Shown: positions 34,019-41,981 of the stretch, piece after piece | Position numbering within the stretch: the first letter of the stretch is position 1 | How the letters are laid out: each line of letters starts with the position of its first letter | Assembly: GCA_964369965.1 (NCBI GenBank) | Contig: CAYJGF010000012.1 | Location: forward strand, 1 to 64,000 | Source: CAYJBH01 sp964369965 | GTDB lineage: Bacteria; Bacillota; Clostridia; Oscillospirales; Ruminococcaceae | DNA length: 64,000 nt | Direction: 5' to 3' | Made by a program: the position numbers and the translations under genes | Notes under the pieces: model-generated | What the model saw: the letters and a program-made list of their open reading frames with translations, nothing else | Databases searched by the model: none | What the model was told of the DNA's origin: nothing

Positions 34019-34834
34019 CTATACCCTAAACCCTGCCACAAGCATCTCTAAAAGCAATCCCCAACCGTCCACCAATACAAAGACAAGCAGTTTGAACGGC
34101 AACGAGATCATCGCCGGCGGCAACATCATCATACCCATCGACATCAATGTCGACGCGACCACCATGTCGATAATTAAAAAGGGAATGTATATCAAAAACC
34201 CAATGGTAAAAGCGCGTTTTAGCTCACTTGTTATAAAGGAGGGGACGATAATTTCAAGTCCCAGCTCCATGAGTGAGTCGTTGTTGTTGATATCAAAGTT
34301 CGGTGGCAATTCGGTGTTTGATAGGTCTATGAAGAGGTCAAGATCGGGCGGATTTATGTTTTTGAGCATAAACTCTTTGAGTGGGATCTGCGCCGCCTCA
34401 AGTGCCTCCTCGGAGGTTATTTCATTTTCGGTGTAGGGGGTATAGGCAACATCTTCTATCTGTTGTATGACCGGTTGCATAATAAACAACGTCAAAAACA
34501 GCGCAAGACCGGTTAAAACCATGTTTGGGGGTGACTGCTGTGTGCCCATGGCCGTTCTGGTAAAGGATAGGACAATAATGATACGGGTAAAACAGCTCAT
34601 CATTATTATCATGGACGGCAAAAGCGAAATTGATAACAACAACACCATCACTTCCAGTGTTCCGAGGGAATTGTCCCCCTCCGCCACCGTGGTGAGGTCG
34701 ATGCTTATTCCGGACTGCGCGCTCACCGTGACGGCCGTTGCCGTGAGCAACAACAAGGTGACAAAAAGAGCGATGAGAAAACAGCGTAGGGGGGCACTTT
34801 TCGACAGTATATTTATTTTCTGTTTAACCGTCAT
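34019..34834 (-). CDS. fliP: Flagellar export gate protein FliP
   Basis: 271 residues. It begins with a cleavable signal-like helix (about 18-40), then membrane helices with the FliP signature (SFTRTAMGTQQSPPNMVLTGLALFLTLFIMQPV). The C-terminal part includes FITSELKRAFTIGFLIYIPFLIIDMVVASTLMSMGMMMLPP. ATGA overlap (4 bp) with the fliO stop. Confidence 0.95.
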   Translation of the reverse strand: MTVKQKINILSKSAPLRCFLIALFVTLLLLTATAVTVSAQSGISIDLTTVAEGDNSLGTLEVMVLLLSISLLPSMIIMMSCFTRIIIVLSFTRTAMGTQQSPPNMVLTGLALFLTLFIMQPVIQQIEDVAYTPYTENEITSEEALEAAQIPLKEFMLKNINPPDLDLFIDLSNTELPPNFDINNNDSLMELGLEIIVPSFITSELKRAFTIGFLIYIPFLIIDMVVASTLMSMGMMMLPPAMISLPFKLLVFVLVDGWGLLLEMLVAGFRV

Positions 34835-35190
34835 TTATCCTCCGGCTCTTTTTTTAGCCCCAACTTTGATAGGGCGGTGTTTTTAAATTTGCTTGCAAAT
34901 ATGCTCGCAAAATCTGTGTTGTTTGCATCACTCGGCGGGGCGCTCAACATATTCGCATCCAGCTCGCTCAGCATTTCTATCCTGTCCTTGGTGACCGATA
35001 AAAGCAATGTCTTATCCGCCACACTTACTACAACAAGATACTTATCCACCGACAGCATGACACGATCTCTTAGCTGAATATTGTTACCGCTTGAGTGCAG
35101 ATTGTACGATTTGGCGATAAGTCTTGTGGCATAAAACGCTAAAACGCATACGCCGACCAGCACCAAAATCGTGGTGATTATCTCAAACAC
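34831..35190 (-). CDS. fliO: Flagellar assembly protein FliO
   Basis: 119 residues. One N-terminal membrane helix (about 4-24) followed by a small cytoplasmic domain (LRDRVMLSVDKYLVVVSVADKTLLLSVTKDRIEML) of the FliO/FliZ type, which stabilises FliP assembly. GTG start at 35190; the upstream Shine-Dalgarno (GAGGG) is rather distant (~14 bp). The C-terminal tail is disordered and charged. Confidence 0.85.
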   Translation of the reverse strand: MFEIITTILVLVGVCVLAFYATRLIAKSYNLHSSGNNIQLRDRVMLSVDKYLVVVSVADKTLLLSVTKDRIEMLSELDANMLSAPPSDANNTDFASIFASKFKNTALSKLGLKKEPEDK

Positions 35191-35220
35191 CTTGTCTATT
35201 ATCCCTCATTTGAATTACTA

Positions 35221-35583
35221 TTAACCAAATACCTTGGCTATGGTCTGCATGATACGGTCCGGCTTAAACGGTTTGACGATAAAGTCCAGCGCACCAAAAC
35301 GGATGGCGTCGACCACCATCGACTCCTGACCCATAGCGCTACACATGACAATTTTAGCATCAGGGAACTCTTTTTTTATCGCCTGCAACGCCTCAAGGCC
35401 GTTCATGTTGGGCATAGTTATATCCATGATAGCGAGGTCCGGCTTTTCGGCACGGTAGGTATCAAGGGCAATCTGACCGTCTGCCGCCTCTATAAGGTTA
35501 GTGTACCCATTTTTGGTCAACGTGTCTTTAATCATCATTCTCATGAAAGCGGCATCGTCAACAACCATTATCTTCTTGTCCAT
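35221..35583 (-). CDS. cheY: Chemotaxis response regulator CheY
   Basis: 120 residues. A stand-alone receiver domain. The acidic pair is in MVVDDAAFMR (D9, D10), the phospho-acceptor Asp in AIMDITMP (about 54), Ser/Thr in VMCSAMG and Lys in IVKPFKPD. It signals from a CheA kinase (not in this window) to the switch protein FliM or FliY. It sits between fliY and fliO, the usual Firmicutes slot. Confidence 0.95.
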   Translation of the reverse strand: MDKKIMVVDDAAFMRMMIKDTLTKNGYTNLIEAADGQIALDTYRAEKPDLAIMDITMPNMNGLEALQAIKKEFPDAKIVMCSAMGQESMVVDAIRFGALDFIVKPFKPDRIMQTIAKVFG

Positions 35584-35602
35584 AAAAATCTCTCCTTATC
35601 GT

Positions 35603-36724
35603 TTATTTGTTTAGATTGTCTAAAACATTTTGCACATTTAGTATCTCGGTGACCCTGACACCGAAGTTGTCGTCGATGACGACCACATCTCCCCGTGCCA
35701 TAAGTTGACCGTTAACCATTATATCAACCGGCGCGCCTGCCTGCTTTTCCAGCTCGATGACGGTGCCGTGTGCAAACTCGGTGATATCTTTTATCTTGCG
35801 TGTCGCCCTGCCTATTTCGACCGTGACGGTGAGTGGGACATTCATCAAAAGGTTGATGTTGCCGCTCGGTACCTCCATTGAATAGGGGGCATCAAAGGTC
35901 GGAAACTGCGCCGGATGGATGTTTTGCGGTGGCGGCGGTGCGGTCACCCTCGGTGCTGTCGGTGGGGGTGCGGCTATCGGTGCCGGTTCCGATGAGGGGA
36001 CAGGTGGCATATAGCCGGATTGTTGGTGTTCCAGCGGATAGACCGGTTGCGCCTGCCCTACCGGTGGCTCCGGTATCGGCTCGGGTGCCGGTGTGTCCGG
36101 TATCACCAGTGTATCGTCGCCGCCGAGGAACTGTGACACAATCTCCTTGGCAAGGTCGACGGTCATAACGCTGATAAACTGGCTGTTTGTTATGCCGACA
36201 ATTTCAAGGTTAAAGGTAATTCGCACCACCGTTTGTTCCTCCGGCAGACCGAGCGCACCTTTAAAGGTGTTTTCCTCGTCCATGACGGTGGCGGTCGGTG
36301 GCGAGATGTCCACCCTCTTGTTTAAAAAGTCGGACATCGCCGTTGAAGAGGCGCCCATCATCTGGTTCATGACCTCACATGCCGCACTCATACTCAGCTC
36401 ATCAAAGACAAAATCGTCGCTCGGCGGCTCATCAATGCCCATCAACTGATTCAAAATCAACTGCATATCGGACTGTTTGAACACCATTACGTTGGAGCCG
36501 GACACGCCCTCAACATAGATAATTTTCACCATCATCGCCGGTTCCAGCTCGGTGTAGTCCACATCCGCCATTCTATGAATTTCAACGGTGGGGGTGGTGA
36601 TGACGGTCTGTCTGTCAAGCATGGTAGACACCGCCGTGGCGGCACTTCCCATGCTGATGTTCATGACCTCGCCGATGGCGTCCAGTTCCATCGCGCTCAA
36701 TGTTTTTTCATCTGCCATACTCAT
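35603..36724 (-). CDS. fliY: Flagellar switch protein FliY (CheC-like plus FliN domain)
   Basis: 373 residues. CheC-like phosphatase motifs DAIGEVMNISMGSAATAVS (about 15-33) and SMSAACEVMNQMMGASSTAMSDFL (about 108-131) are followed by a long Pro/Ala-rich linker (about 205-275) and a C-terminal FliN/surface-presentation domain (LLMNVPLTVTVEIGRATRKIKDITEFAHGTVIELEKQAGAPVDIMVNGQLMARGDVVVIDDNFGVRVTEI). It forms the switch C-ring with FliM and FliG and dephosphorylates CheY-P. The start is ATG 36724; ATG 36718 (two codons later) has better spacing to AAGGA. Confidence 0.94.
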   Translation of the reverse strand: MSMADEKTLSAMELDAIGEVMNISMGSAATAVSTMLDRQTVITTPTVEIHRMADVDYTELEPAMMVKIIYVEGVSGSNVMVFKQSDMQLILNQLMGIDEPPSDDFVFDELSMSAACEVMNQMMGASSTAMSDFLNKRVDISPPTATVMDEENTFKGALGLPEEQTVVRITFNLEIVGITNSQFISVMTVDLAKEIVSQFLGGDDTLVIPDTPAPEPIPEPPVGQAQPVYPLEHQQSGYMPPVPSSEPAPIAAPPPTAPRVTAPPPPQNIHPAQFPTFDAPYSMEVPSGNINLLMNVPLTVTVEIGRATRKIKDITEFAHGTVIELEKQAGAPVDIMVNGQLMARGDVVVIDDNFGVRVTEILNVQNVLDNLNK

Positions 36725-36731
36725 TCATTCC

Positions 36732-37733
36732 TTATTGATAAACTTTGTTTATTCGTACCGCTTTTTGATCCTTTGAAAGGCCCAAAGTGCCTTGAAAATA
36801 CGGTTTGTTGTCTATTATTATATCCACATCTCCGTTAAGTGGCTTTTTAAGTTTTATGACATCGTCCGGTTGCAACCGCAAAACATCTGCAAGCTCTAAC
36901 TCGATGGTGTCAAAAATCACATGTATATCTATACTTGCCGAGTTTAGGACATGCTCGATATTCTCTTTTCGATTGATCTCCCTTTCCTCCACAATCTTGG
37001 ATTTTGTGCCGCTTCGCATGTATTTCGGTACAAACTCGCCCATCATTTCGCCAAGTGCCGCCGCCGGCAGGCATATCGAAATGTTGGAGGCAGCCGTGCC
37101 GACCTTTAACTCTAAAAGCACTATGACGACGATATCCTCGGGGGAGAAAAGCTGCAAAAGCCGTGGATTTGTCTCGATTGATGCCACCCTCGCCGTCGTG
37201 GGGAGCAATGTCCCCCATGCCTCCTGAATATGAAAGGTCATCTTAGACATAACGTTGCGCATAATGTTTAGCTCTATCTCGGTGAAATCGCGGTCCTCGA
37301 TTCCACCACCGCCCACACCGCCGAGCAATCGGTCAATAACACTGTAGGTCACGCCACTGGAAAACTCCATCATGGTGGTCATTTCGTCAAGGTTTTCATT
37401 TTCCGGTTTAAGCTCCACAATGCCGATAAGTGTATTGTCCGGCAGTGCGTTATTAAACTCATAATATCGTTGCTCCTCAACCTGTAAAACCTTGACCTCG
37501 CAGAAAATTCTCAATATACTGGAGAAATAGGAGGAGAGCTGTCGACCGAGGTTTTCATGCAGGTTGTCGATAAGTCTAAGTTGTTCCTTTGTAAATTTTT
37601 TCGGCGAACGAAAATCGTATTCCTTGACCTTGCGATTGTCGGTCGCCGACAGGGTCGGGGTTTCCTCAATCTCGCCACTGTCTATGCCTTTTAACAGCGC
37701 ATCAATTTGTTTTTGTGATAATACCTCTGCCAA
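36732..37733 (-). CDS. fliM: Flagellar switch protein FliM
   Basis: 333 residues. N-terminal LSQKQIDALLKGIDSGE is the CheY-P-binding peptide. The middle CheC-like fold and the C-terminal FliN-like domain (LRLQPDDVIKLKKPLNGDVDIIIDNKPYFQGTLGLSKDQKAVRI) complete the family pattern. TTG start 37733 with GGAGGCAGAAAGG upstream. In other Firmicutes fliL lies between motB and fliM; here no gene stands in the 36-bp gap. Confidence 0.95.
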   Translation of the reverse strand: MAEVLSQKQIDALLKGIDSGEIEETPTLSATDNRKVKEYDFRSPKKFTKEQLRLIDNLHENLGRQLSSYFSSILRIFCEVKVLQVEEQRYYEFNNALPDNTLIGIVELKPENENLDEMTTMMEFSSGVTYSVIDRLLGGVGGGGIEDRDFTEIELNIMRNVMSKMTFHIQEAWGTLLPTTARVASIETNPRLLQLFSPEDIVVIVLLELKVGTAASNISICLPAAALGEMMGEFVPKYMRSGTKSKIVEEREINRKENIEHVLNSASIDIHVIFDTIELELADVLRLQPDDVIKLKKPLNGDVDIIIDNKPYFQGTLGLSKDQKAVRINKVYQ

Positions 37734-37769
37734 AGCCTTTCTGCCTCCTTTCTGTATATTCGGTAAGTT

Positions 37770-38609
37770 TTATTCAGCAAAATCGGTCGGGGTTTCGGGG
37801 TCGTAGTAGAATGCCGGGTCGAGACCTTGTGAGGCTATCGCCTCCAACGCCGCCGGGTCGGTCGGGTCAAATCCTTGACCTATAATCATCAGCTCGACGC
37901 GTCGATTTTGCGCTCTGCCCTCCTCGGTCGAGTTGTCCGCTATCGGGTAGTTTTTTCCGTAGCCGATGGCGATGGTCTTTTTCGGGTCAATACCTGCCTC
38001 ATCAAATGTCGCCGCAACAGCGTTTGCACGAGAGGAGGAGAGTTCACGGTCGTTGATGACCGACGGTCCGTCCACCTGCGCGGTGTAGCCGTTAACTCGA
38101 ATATTTTGCACCTGTGAGTCCACCGCGACCAGTGCCTCCGCCACCGTTTCCAGTATCGGTATAGCGCTTTCTAACAGCACCGCCCGGTCCGGCTCAAAGA
38201 AAATGTTGTCGTTAAATCGCACAAAAACCATGTCGTCATGTTGTTCAATGTGCACACTTCCCTCGAGTTCGTTATTTTCGACATATTCCTGTAGATACTC
38301 ATACAATGCCTCCATGGTTTGGGGCAGTTGGTTTGAGGTGTCGGGGTTGAGCTGATCATCCTCTGTGATGGTGCCCTCGCCCTGATTTTCACCGAGATCC
38401 TCGCCCTCACCCTCGGGGGTCAAAACCACCTGCGGCGTCTGGTCACTGCGCCTGTTAAAGGACTCCACAATCATTTCGAACTTTTCCACATCGATGGTGG
38501 AGGAGGCATAGAGCAGAACAAAGAAACACAGTAACAGCGTGACAAGATCAGCATAGGTCGCGAGCCAATCGTCGCCACCACCGCCTCCGCCCTTATTTCT
38601 TCTCGCCAT
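37770..38609 (-). CDS. motB: Flagellar stator protein MotB
   Basis: 279 residues. The Gly-rich start (MARRNKGGGGGGDDW) is followed by one membrane helix (about 18-38) with the ion-binding Asp in ATYADLVTLLLCFF, a periplasm-side linker, and a C-terminal OmpA-like domain that binds peptidoglycan (NGYTAQVDGPSVINDRELSSSRANAV, IAIGYGKNYPIADNSTEEGRAQNRRVEL). It is 40 bp downstream of motA. Confidence 0.94.
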   Translation of the reverse strand: MARRNKGGGGGGDDWLATYADLVTLLLCFFVLLYASSTIDVEKFEMIVESFNRRSDQTPQVVLTPEGEGEDLGENQGEGTITEDDQLNPDTSNQLPQTMEALYEYLQEYVENNELEGSVHIEQHDDMVFVRFNDNIFFEPDRAVLLESAIPILETVAEALVAVDSQVQNIRVNGYTAQVDGPSVINDRELSSSRANAVAATFDEAGIDPKKTIAIGYGKNYPIADNSTEEGRAQNRRVELMIIGQGFDPTDPAALEAIASQGLDPAFYYDPETPTDFAE

Positions 38610-38649
38610 CTTCCGATTTCCTCTCTGTGTTTTGGTTTATGTAAATATT

Positions 38650-39477
38650 TTATTCTGCCGGTGCGTCACCGCCGCCGCCTTTTGCCTTTTTACCGCCTTT
38701 TTTGCCTGCGGCATTTGCAGGGAGCAACAGCATCAGTTTTTCACCGATAAATTTCGGGTTTTCACCTGCTTGTATCGATTGCACACCCTCGCAAATTAAC
38801 ATTTTGCAGAGATATTCCTCCTCATGACGAACAGATAGTTTGGTCGCGAGCGGATTAAAGAAGATATTGGCAATACAGCTACCGTAAAAGGTGGTGAGCA
38901 TTGCGACCGCCATGTTAGGTCCGAGGTCGTCGGGGTTGCCGAGGTTTTGCAGCATGTTGACAAGTCCGACCAGTGTACCAATCATACCGAATGCCGGCGC
39001 AAATGCCGCGCCTTTTTCATAAAAAGCCCTATCGCGCGCGTGACGGTCGTCGAGGTATTGCAGTTCACTGTCGAGGAGTTCCTTGACCTTTTCCGGGTCA
39101 ACGCTGTCGACAACGAGCATCAGACTGTTTTTCAAAAACGGGTCTTTGGTCTGGTTGAGCTTATCCTCAAGGGACAAAAGACCTTTACTGCGTGCCTCCT
39201 TTGCGAAATCCACAATGCTGTCGATGTACTCCATCGGGTTGTATTTTTGAGGCTTATACATGATTTTAAGATGTTTTGGCACCTTTGCATATACGTTAGC
39301 CGGAAAGGACAGCAAAAGACAGGCGATGGTACCGCCGACGGTAATCGCAATACTGGGGTAGTCCACAAAGTTCAAGACCTTGGTGATATCATAACCCAAC
39401 GGATCCATTGAAAATCCTATGCCGAATACAATGAGTGCCGGTGCAAGCAAAGTACCTACAATTGATACAATATCCAT
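38650..39477 (-). CDS. motA: Flagellar stator protein MotA
   Basis: 275 residues, four predicted membrane helices. Typical MotA features: PSIAITVGGTIACLLLSFP, PEKVKELLDSELQYLDDRHARDRAFYEKGAAFAPAFGMIGTLVGLVNMLQNL, and AVAMLTTFYGSCIANIFFNPLATKL. Its C-terminus is an unusual Lys/Gly-rich tail (GKKGGKKAKGGGGDAPAE). MotB begins with an equally Gly-rich stretch. Both lie between flbD and fliM. Confidence 0.95.
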   Translation of the reverse strand: MDIVSIVGTLLAPALIVFGIGFSMDPLGYDITKVLNFVDYPSIAITVGGTIACLLLSFPANVYAKVPKHLKIMYKPQKYNPMEYIDSIVDFAKEARSKGLLSLEDKLNQTKDPFLKNSLMLVVDSVDPEKVKELLDSELQYLDDRHARDRAFYEKGAAFAPAFGMIGTLVGLVNMLQNLGNPDDLGPNMAVAMLTTFYGSCIANIFFNPLATKLSVRHEEEYLCKMLICEGVQSIQAGENPKFIGEKLMLLLPANAAGKKGGKKAKGGGGDAPAE

Positions 39478-39499
39478 AGTTTTTTGTTGTTCCTTTCAG

Positions 39500-39721
39500 T
39501 TATATGCTCGATTTCTGTATAAAATCGCCGGAGATGGAGTCCTTAAATATCTCTTTGCGAAAGTCAATGACCTTTTGGGTTAGCTCTTCCGGCGTTTCTT
39601 TCACTATATAGTACTTGCCGGACAGCATCTTGACCGTAGTGTCCGGTGTGGCGGTGACCAGCTCAATCTGATCGGGGTTTAAAAGGAGAAGTTCATCGTT
39701 TTGTTTGGTGAGTGGTATCAT
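39500..39721 (-). CDS. flbD: Flagellar protein FlbD (SwrD family)
   Basis: 73 residues. The start MIPLTKQNDELLLLNPDQIELV-ATPDTTVKMLSGKYYIVKETPEELTQKVIDFRK matches the small FlbD/SwrD family located between flgE and motA in Firmicutes. In Bacillus subtilis SwrD raises motor power. SD AAAGGA just follows a palindromic repeat (39736-39771). Confidence 0.92.
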   Translation of the reverse strand: MIPLTKQNDELLLLNPDQIELVTATPDTTVKMLSGKYYIVKETPEELTQKVIDFRKEIFKDSISGDFIQKSSI

Positions 39722-39735
39722 GGTTTGTCCTTTTT

Positions 39736-39771
39736 CTGTAGGTGGGCGACCACGCCGGGTCGCCCCTACAG
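39736..39771. repeat. Palindromic repeat between flgE and flbD
   Basis: CTGTAGG (39736-39742) and GGGCGACC (39744-39751) are answered by GGTCGCCC (39758-39765) and CTACAG (39766-39771). Arms GGGCGACC/GGTCGCCC recur at 4822-4842, and a similar GTCGCCCTACA ends the gap at 56385-56400. It is consistent with a dispersed REP-like repeat, and lies in the flbD 5' region on the transcribed strand. Confidence 0.6.
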
Positions 39772-39788
39772 TTACATTAGTGTACTAT

Positions 39789-41462
39789 CTATCGTTTCAG
39801 GTTGACAAGTTCCGTGAGCATCTCGTCCGAGACGGTGATTATACGGCTGTTCGCCTGAAAACCGCGCTGGGTGACAATCATGTCGGAAAACTCTTTGGAG
39901 AGGTCGACGTTGGACATTTCCAGCGAGCCTGCCGCGAGCGAGCCGGAGCCGCCCAGCCCTGCGGTGTTAAACTGGGGCTCACCGCTGTTGGAGGTCTGTT
40001 GGAAGTAGGTATTGCCGCTCTGCAACAGTCCCTGCGGATTTGCAAAGGTCGCGATGGATATCTGACCGAGTTGCATGAGACCGAGTATCGGGTGCATACC
40101 CTCGATGGTGCCGTCCGGTCCAATGGAGAGCGCGCTGAGGTCCGCGACCGTCTGGGGTCCACCCTCGGTGCCGCCGGTCAACTGGATGGGTTTGAGCGAG
40201 AGACCGAGTGCTGTTGGGGGGGCGGAGGGGGTGACGGTGGTTGCGGCGAATGGGGTATTGTCAGCGTGTTGTATACTTGTAGCATCCCAATCTGTACCGG
40301 TCGCCGGGTCAAACGGGGTGCCCGCCGGCATACCGAGTGTGCCGAGTTGATCAAATCCCGGGTGGGATATCTGGATGTACTCGTCAGTACCGCCCTTGAG
40401 AAGCACCGAGCCGGGCAGGCTCATGTTGCTGTCGACAGTGCCGGTGTATGCTCCTGCAGCAGTGGTGACCGTGATGGTGAACGCCTGAGTGGTGTTATCA
40501 TAGGTGATGGTCGGTTGTGCGGTAATCGCCCCACTGCCGGTAAAGTTGGAGCTGACCGTCTGCACCTGCATACCGCCCACTGCGAAAAGTCCCGATGTCG
40601 GCATATTGCTGAACTCGCCGAGCTTGACCGAGAAGTCACTGCTTGCAATCTCCTCACCGGTCAGACCACCGGCGCCAAACGGATCCGGCACTATGGTGTG
40701 GGATACATTGAAAGTTCCGGCAGGGTGCTCAACGCCGCCGTTTGCCTCGGTTATAGCGTCGTTGATGGCGGTGTTAAGTTCGCCGATATTTGCAAACTCT
40801 TGGGTTGCATTCAGCGTGATAAGCACGCCGGAGGTGGTTATTTCGGCAGATGCCGGCAGACCGCCGGGGAGCTGGTTGGATGAGCTGAAGTTCATGGTGA
40901 CGTTGCTGTCACTGGTCGCGTTGGAGGTGGTGAAGGTGAAGGTTTTGCCGTTGATAATCTCCTCCGCTGAGGACGCCGCCGGTGTTACGGTCGGCAGGGT
41001 TATCTGGATACGTTCGTCCGACGGCTCACGACCGAGCGGATCGCCGGAGATGCCGAGCACAAAGTTACCGTTGTTGTCGACAAGGTTGCCTGCCTCGTCA
41101 ATCTTTAACATACCTGCTCTGGTATAAAAGGTGTTGCCGTCCGGATCAGACACCATAAAATAGCCCTCGCCGGCGATGGCCATGTCAAGCGAGCTACCGG
41201 TCGTGGTAAAGGAGGATTGGTTCATGACAAGGTCAATTCCCGACACCTTGACTCCGGAACCTATCGAGCTCGGATTGACACCACCTCGGGTGGCTGTTGC
41301 GGCGGACGCGCCGCTGGTTGATTGATAGTATACATCGCGAAAGGATACGGTAGAACCTTTAAAACCGTAGGTGTTGACGTTAGCGATATTATTACCGATA
41401 ACATTCATTCGTGTTTGGTGGGACTGAAGACCTGCCACACCGGAATACATACTTAAAACCAT
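39789..41462 (-). CDS. flgE: Flagellar hook protein FlgE
   Basis: 557 residues. The N-terminal rod/hook signature (MYSGVAGLQSHQTRMNVIGNNIANVNTYGFKGSTVSF), the SGIDLVMNQSSFTTTGSSLDMAIAGEGYFMVSDPDGNTFYTRAG motif and the C-terminal SNVDLSKEFSDMIVTQRGFQANSRIITVSDEMLTELVNLKR are diagnostic. The large variable middle domain carries the hook surface. Polymerises about 50 nm beyond the rod; length is set by FliK. Start ATG 41462. The upstream 41463-41595 gap is structured. Confidence 0.95.
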   Translation of the reverse strand: MVLSMYSGVAGLQSHQTRMNVIGNNIANVNTYGFKGSTVSFRDVYYQSTSGASAATATRGGVNPSSIGSGVKVSGIDLVMNQSSFTTTGSSLDMAIAGEGYFMVSDPDGNTFYTRAGMLKIDEAGNLVDNNGNFVLGISGDPLGREPSDERIQITLPTVTPAASSAEEIINGKTFTFTTSNATSDSNVTMNFSSSNQLPGGLPASAEITTSGVLITLNATQEFANIGELNTAINDAITEANGGVEHPAGTFNVSHTIVPDPFGAGGLTGEEIASSDFSVKLGEFSNMPTSGLFAVGGMQVQTVSSNFTGSGAITAQPTITYDNTTQAFTITVTTAAGAYTGTVDSNMSLPGSVLLKGGTDEYIQISHPGFDQLGTLGMPAGTPFDPATGTDWDATSIQHADNTPFAATTVTPSAPPTALGLSLKPIQLTGGTEGGPQTVADLSALSIGPDGTIEGMHPILGLMQLGQISIATFANPQGLLQSGNTYFQQTSNSGEPQFNTAGLGGSGSLAAGSLEMSNVDLSKEFSDMIVTQRGFQANSRIITVSDEMLTELVNLKR

Positions 41463-41483
41463 GTGATACTTGTTTTCCTTTCC

Positions 41484-41595
41484 TTAGTGATATATAATCA
41501 CTAAACTGCTTACATAGGCAAGTACCGTCACTATAACTGTCTGCGCGAGACCCGTCAAGCGGTCGGGGTCCCGAAAAGCCTCCGTTAAGGACCGG
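41484..41595 (-). promoter_or_regulatory. Structured flgE leader (function unknown)
   Basis: A perfect 8-bp hairpin TTAGTGAT/ATCACTAA (41504-41497 with 41491-41484 on the transcribed strand, 5-base loop) ends at the flgE Shine-Dalgarno region. Further upstream, two overlapping stems compete: GGTCC/GGACC (41589-41593 with 41568-41572) and GACCC/GGGTC (41549-41553 with 41566-41570). No match to the c-di-GMP-I or -II riboswitch consensus is seen by eye. The gap is 133 bp, among the larger ones in the operon. Confidence 0.45.
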
Positions 41596-41970
41596 CTAAA
41601 CTATAACAGTACCGTCTATATTCGTAAAAGCGTTATTCTTCATATCGTCTCCACTGACCGTGGTGACAAGTGCACGATTGTTGAGATTGACGATAAACGC
41701 TGTTCTGTCTATCAAAATCAAGGGTGCGTGCAATCCCTTTTCCTCCGCTATTTTAACGCCCTCACTCAAACGGTCGATATTCTCGTCCGAGAGGTCGATG
41801 TTGCGCTGTTCGACGCGAGTCTGTGCATGCTTTGTCAAAACAAGGTTACTGCTTTGCATTATCTTGTCTTTGAGCGTATCGCCGAATGAAACATCGCCCA
41901 CCTTGGCGGTCGTATTGGCAGAGTTTTTTTGCACCGTCCCTGGTACTATGTGTTTGATATTATCCATCAT
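41596..41970 (-). CDS. TIGR02530 family flagellar operon protein
   Basis: 124 residues. VLTKHAQTRVEQRNIDLSDENIDRLSEGVKIAEEKGLHAPLILIDRTAFIVNLNNRALVTTV is the TIGR02530 core. Its function is not established, but the gene is a constant neighbour of flgD and flgE in Firmicutes, as here. The N-terminal 35 residues are variable. SD AGGAG 9 bp before ATG 41970. Confidence 0.85.
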   Translation of the reverse strand: MMDNIKHIVPGTVQKNSANTTAKVGDVSFGDTLKDKIMQSSNLVLTKHAQTRVEQRNIDLSDENIDRLSEGVKIAEEKGLHAPLILIDRTAFIVNLNNRALVTTVSGDDMKNNAFTNIDGTVIV

Positions 41971-41981
41971 ATCAAATACTC

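Noticed and set aside
39705..40883. 392-codon plus-strand ORF opposite flgE
   Set aside because: It is an antisense shadow of the clear flgE gene (hook family N- and C-terminal signatures on the minus strand). No domain or ribosome binding site supports it.
41484..41595. c-di-GMP riboswitch
   Set aside because: No conserved GEMM core recognised by eye (for example, no GCAAAGCC and no clear tetraloop-receptor pair). Left as an uncharacterised leader.
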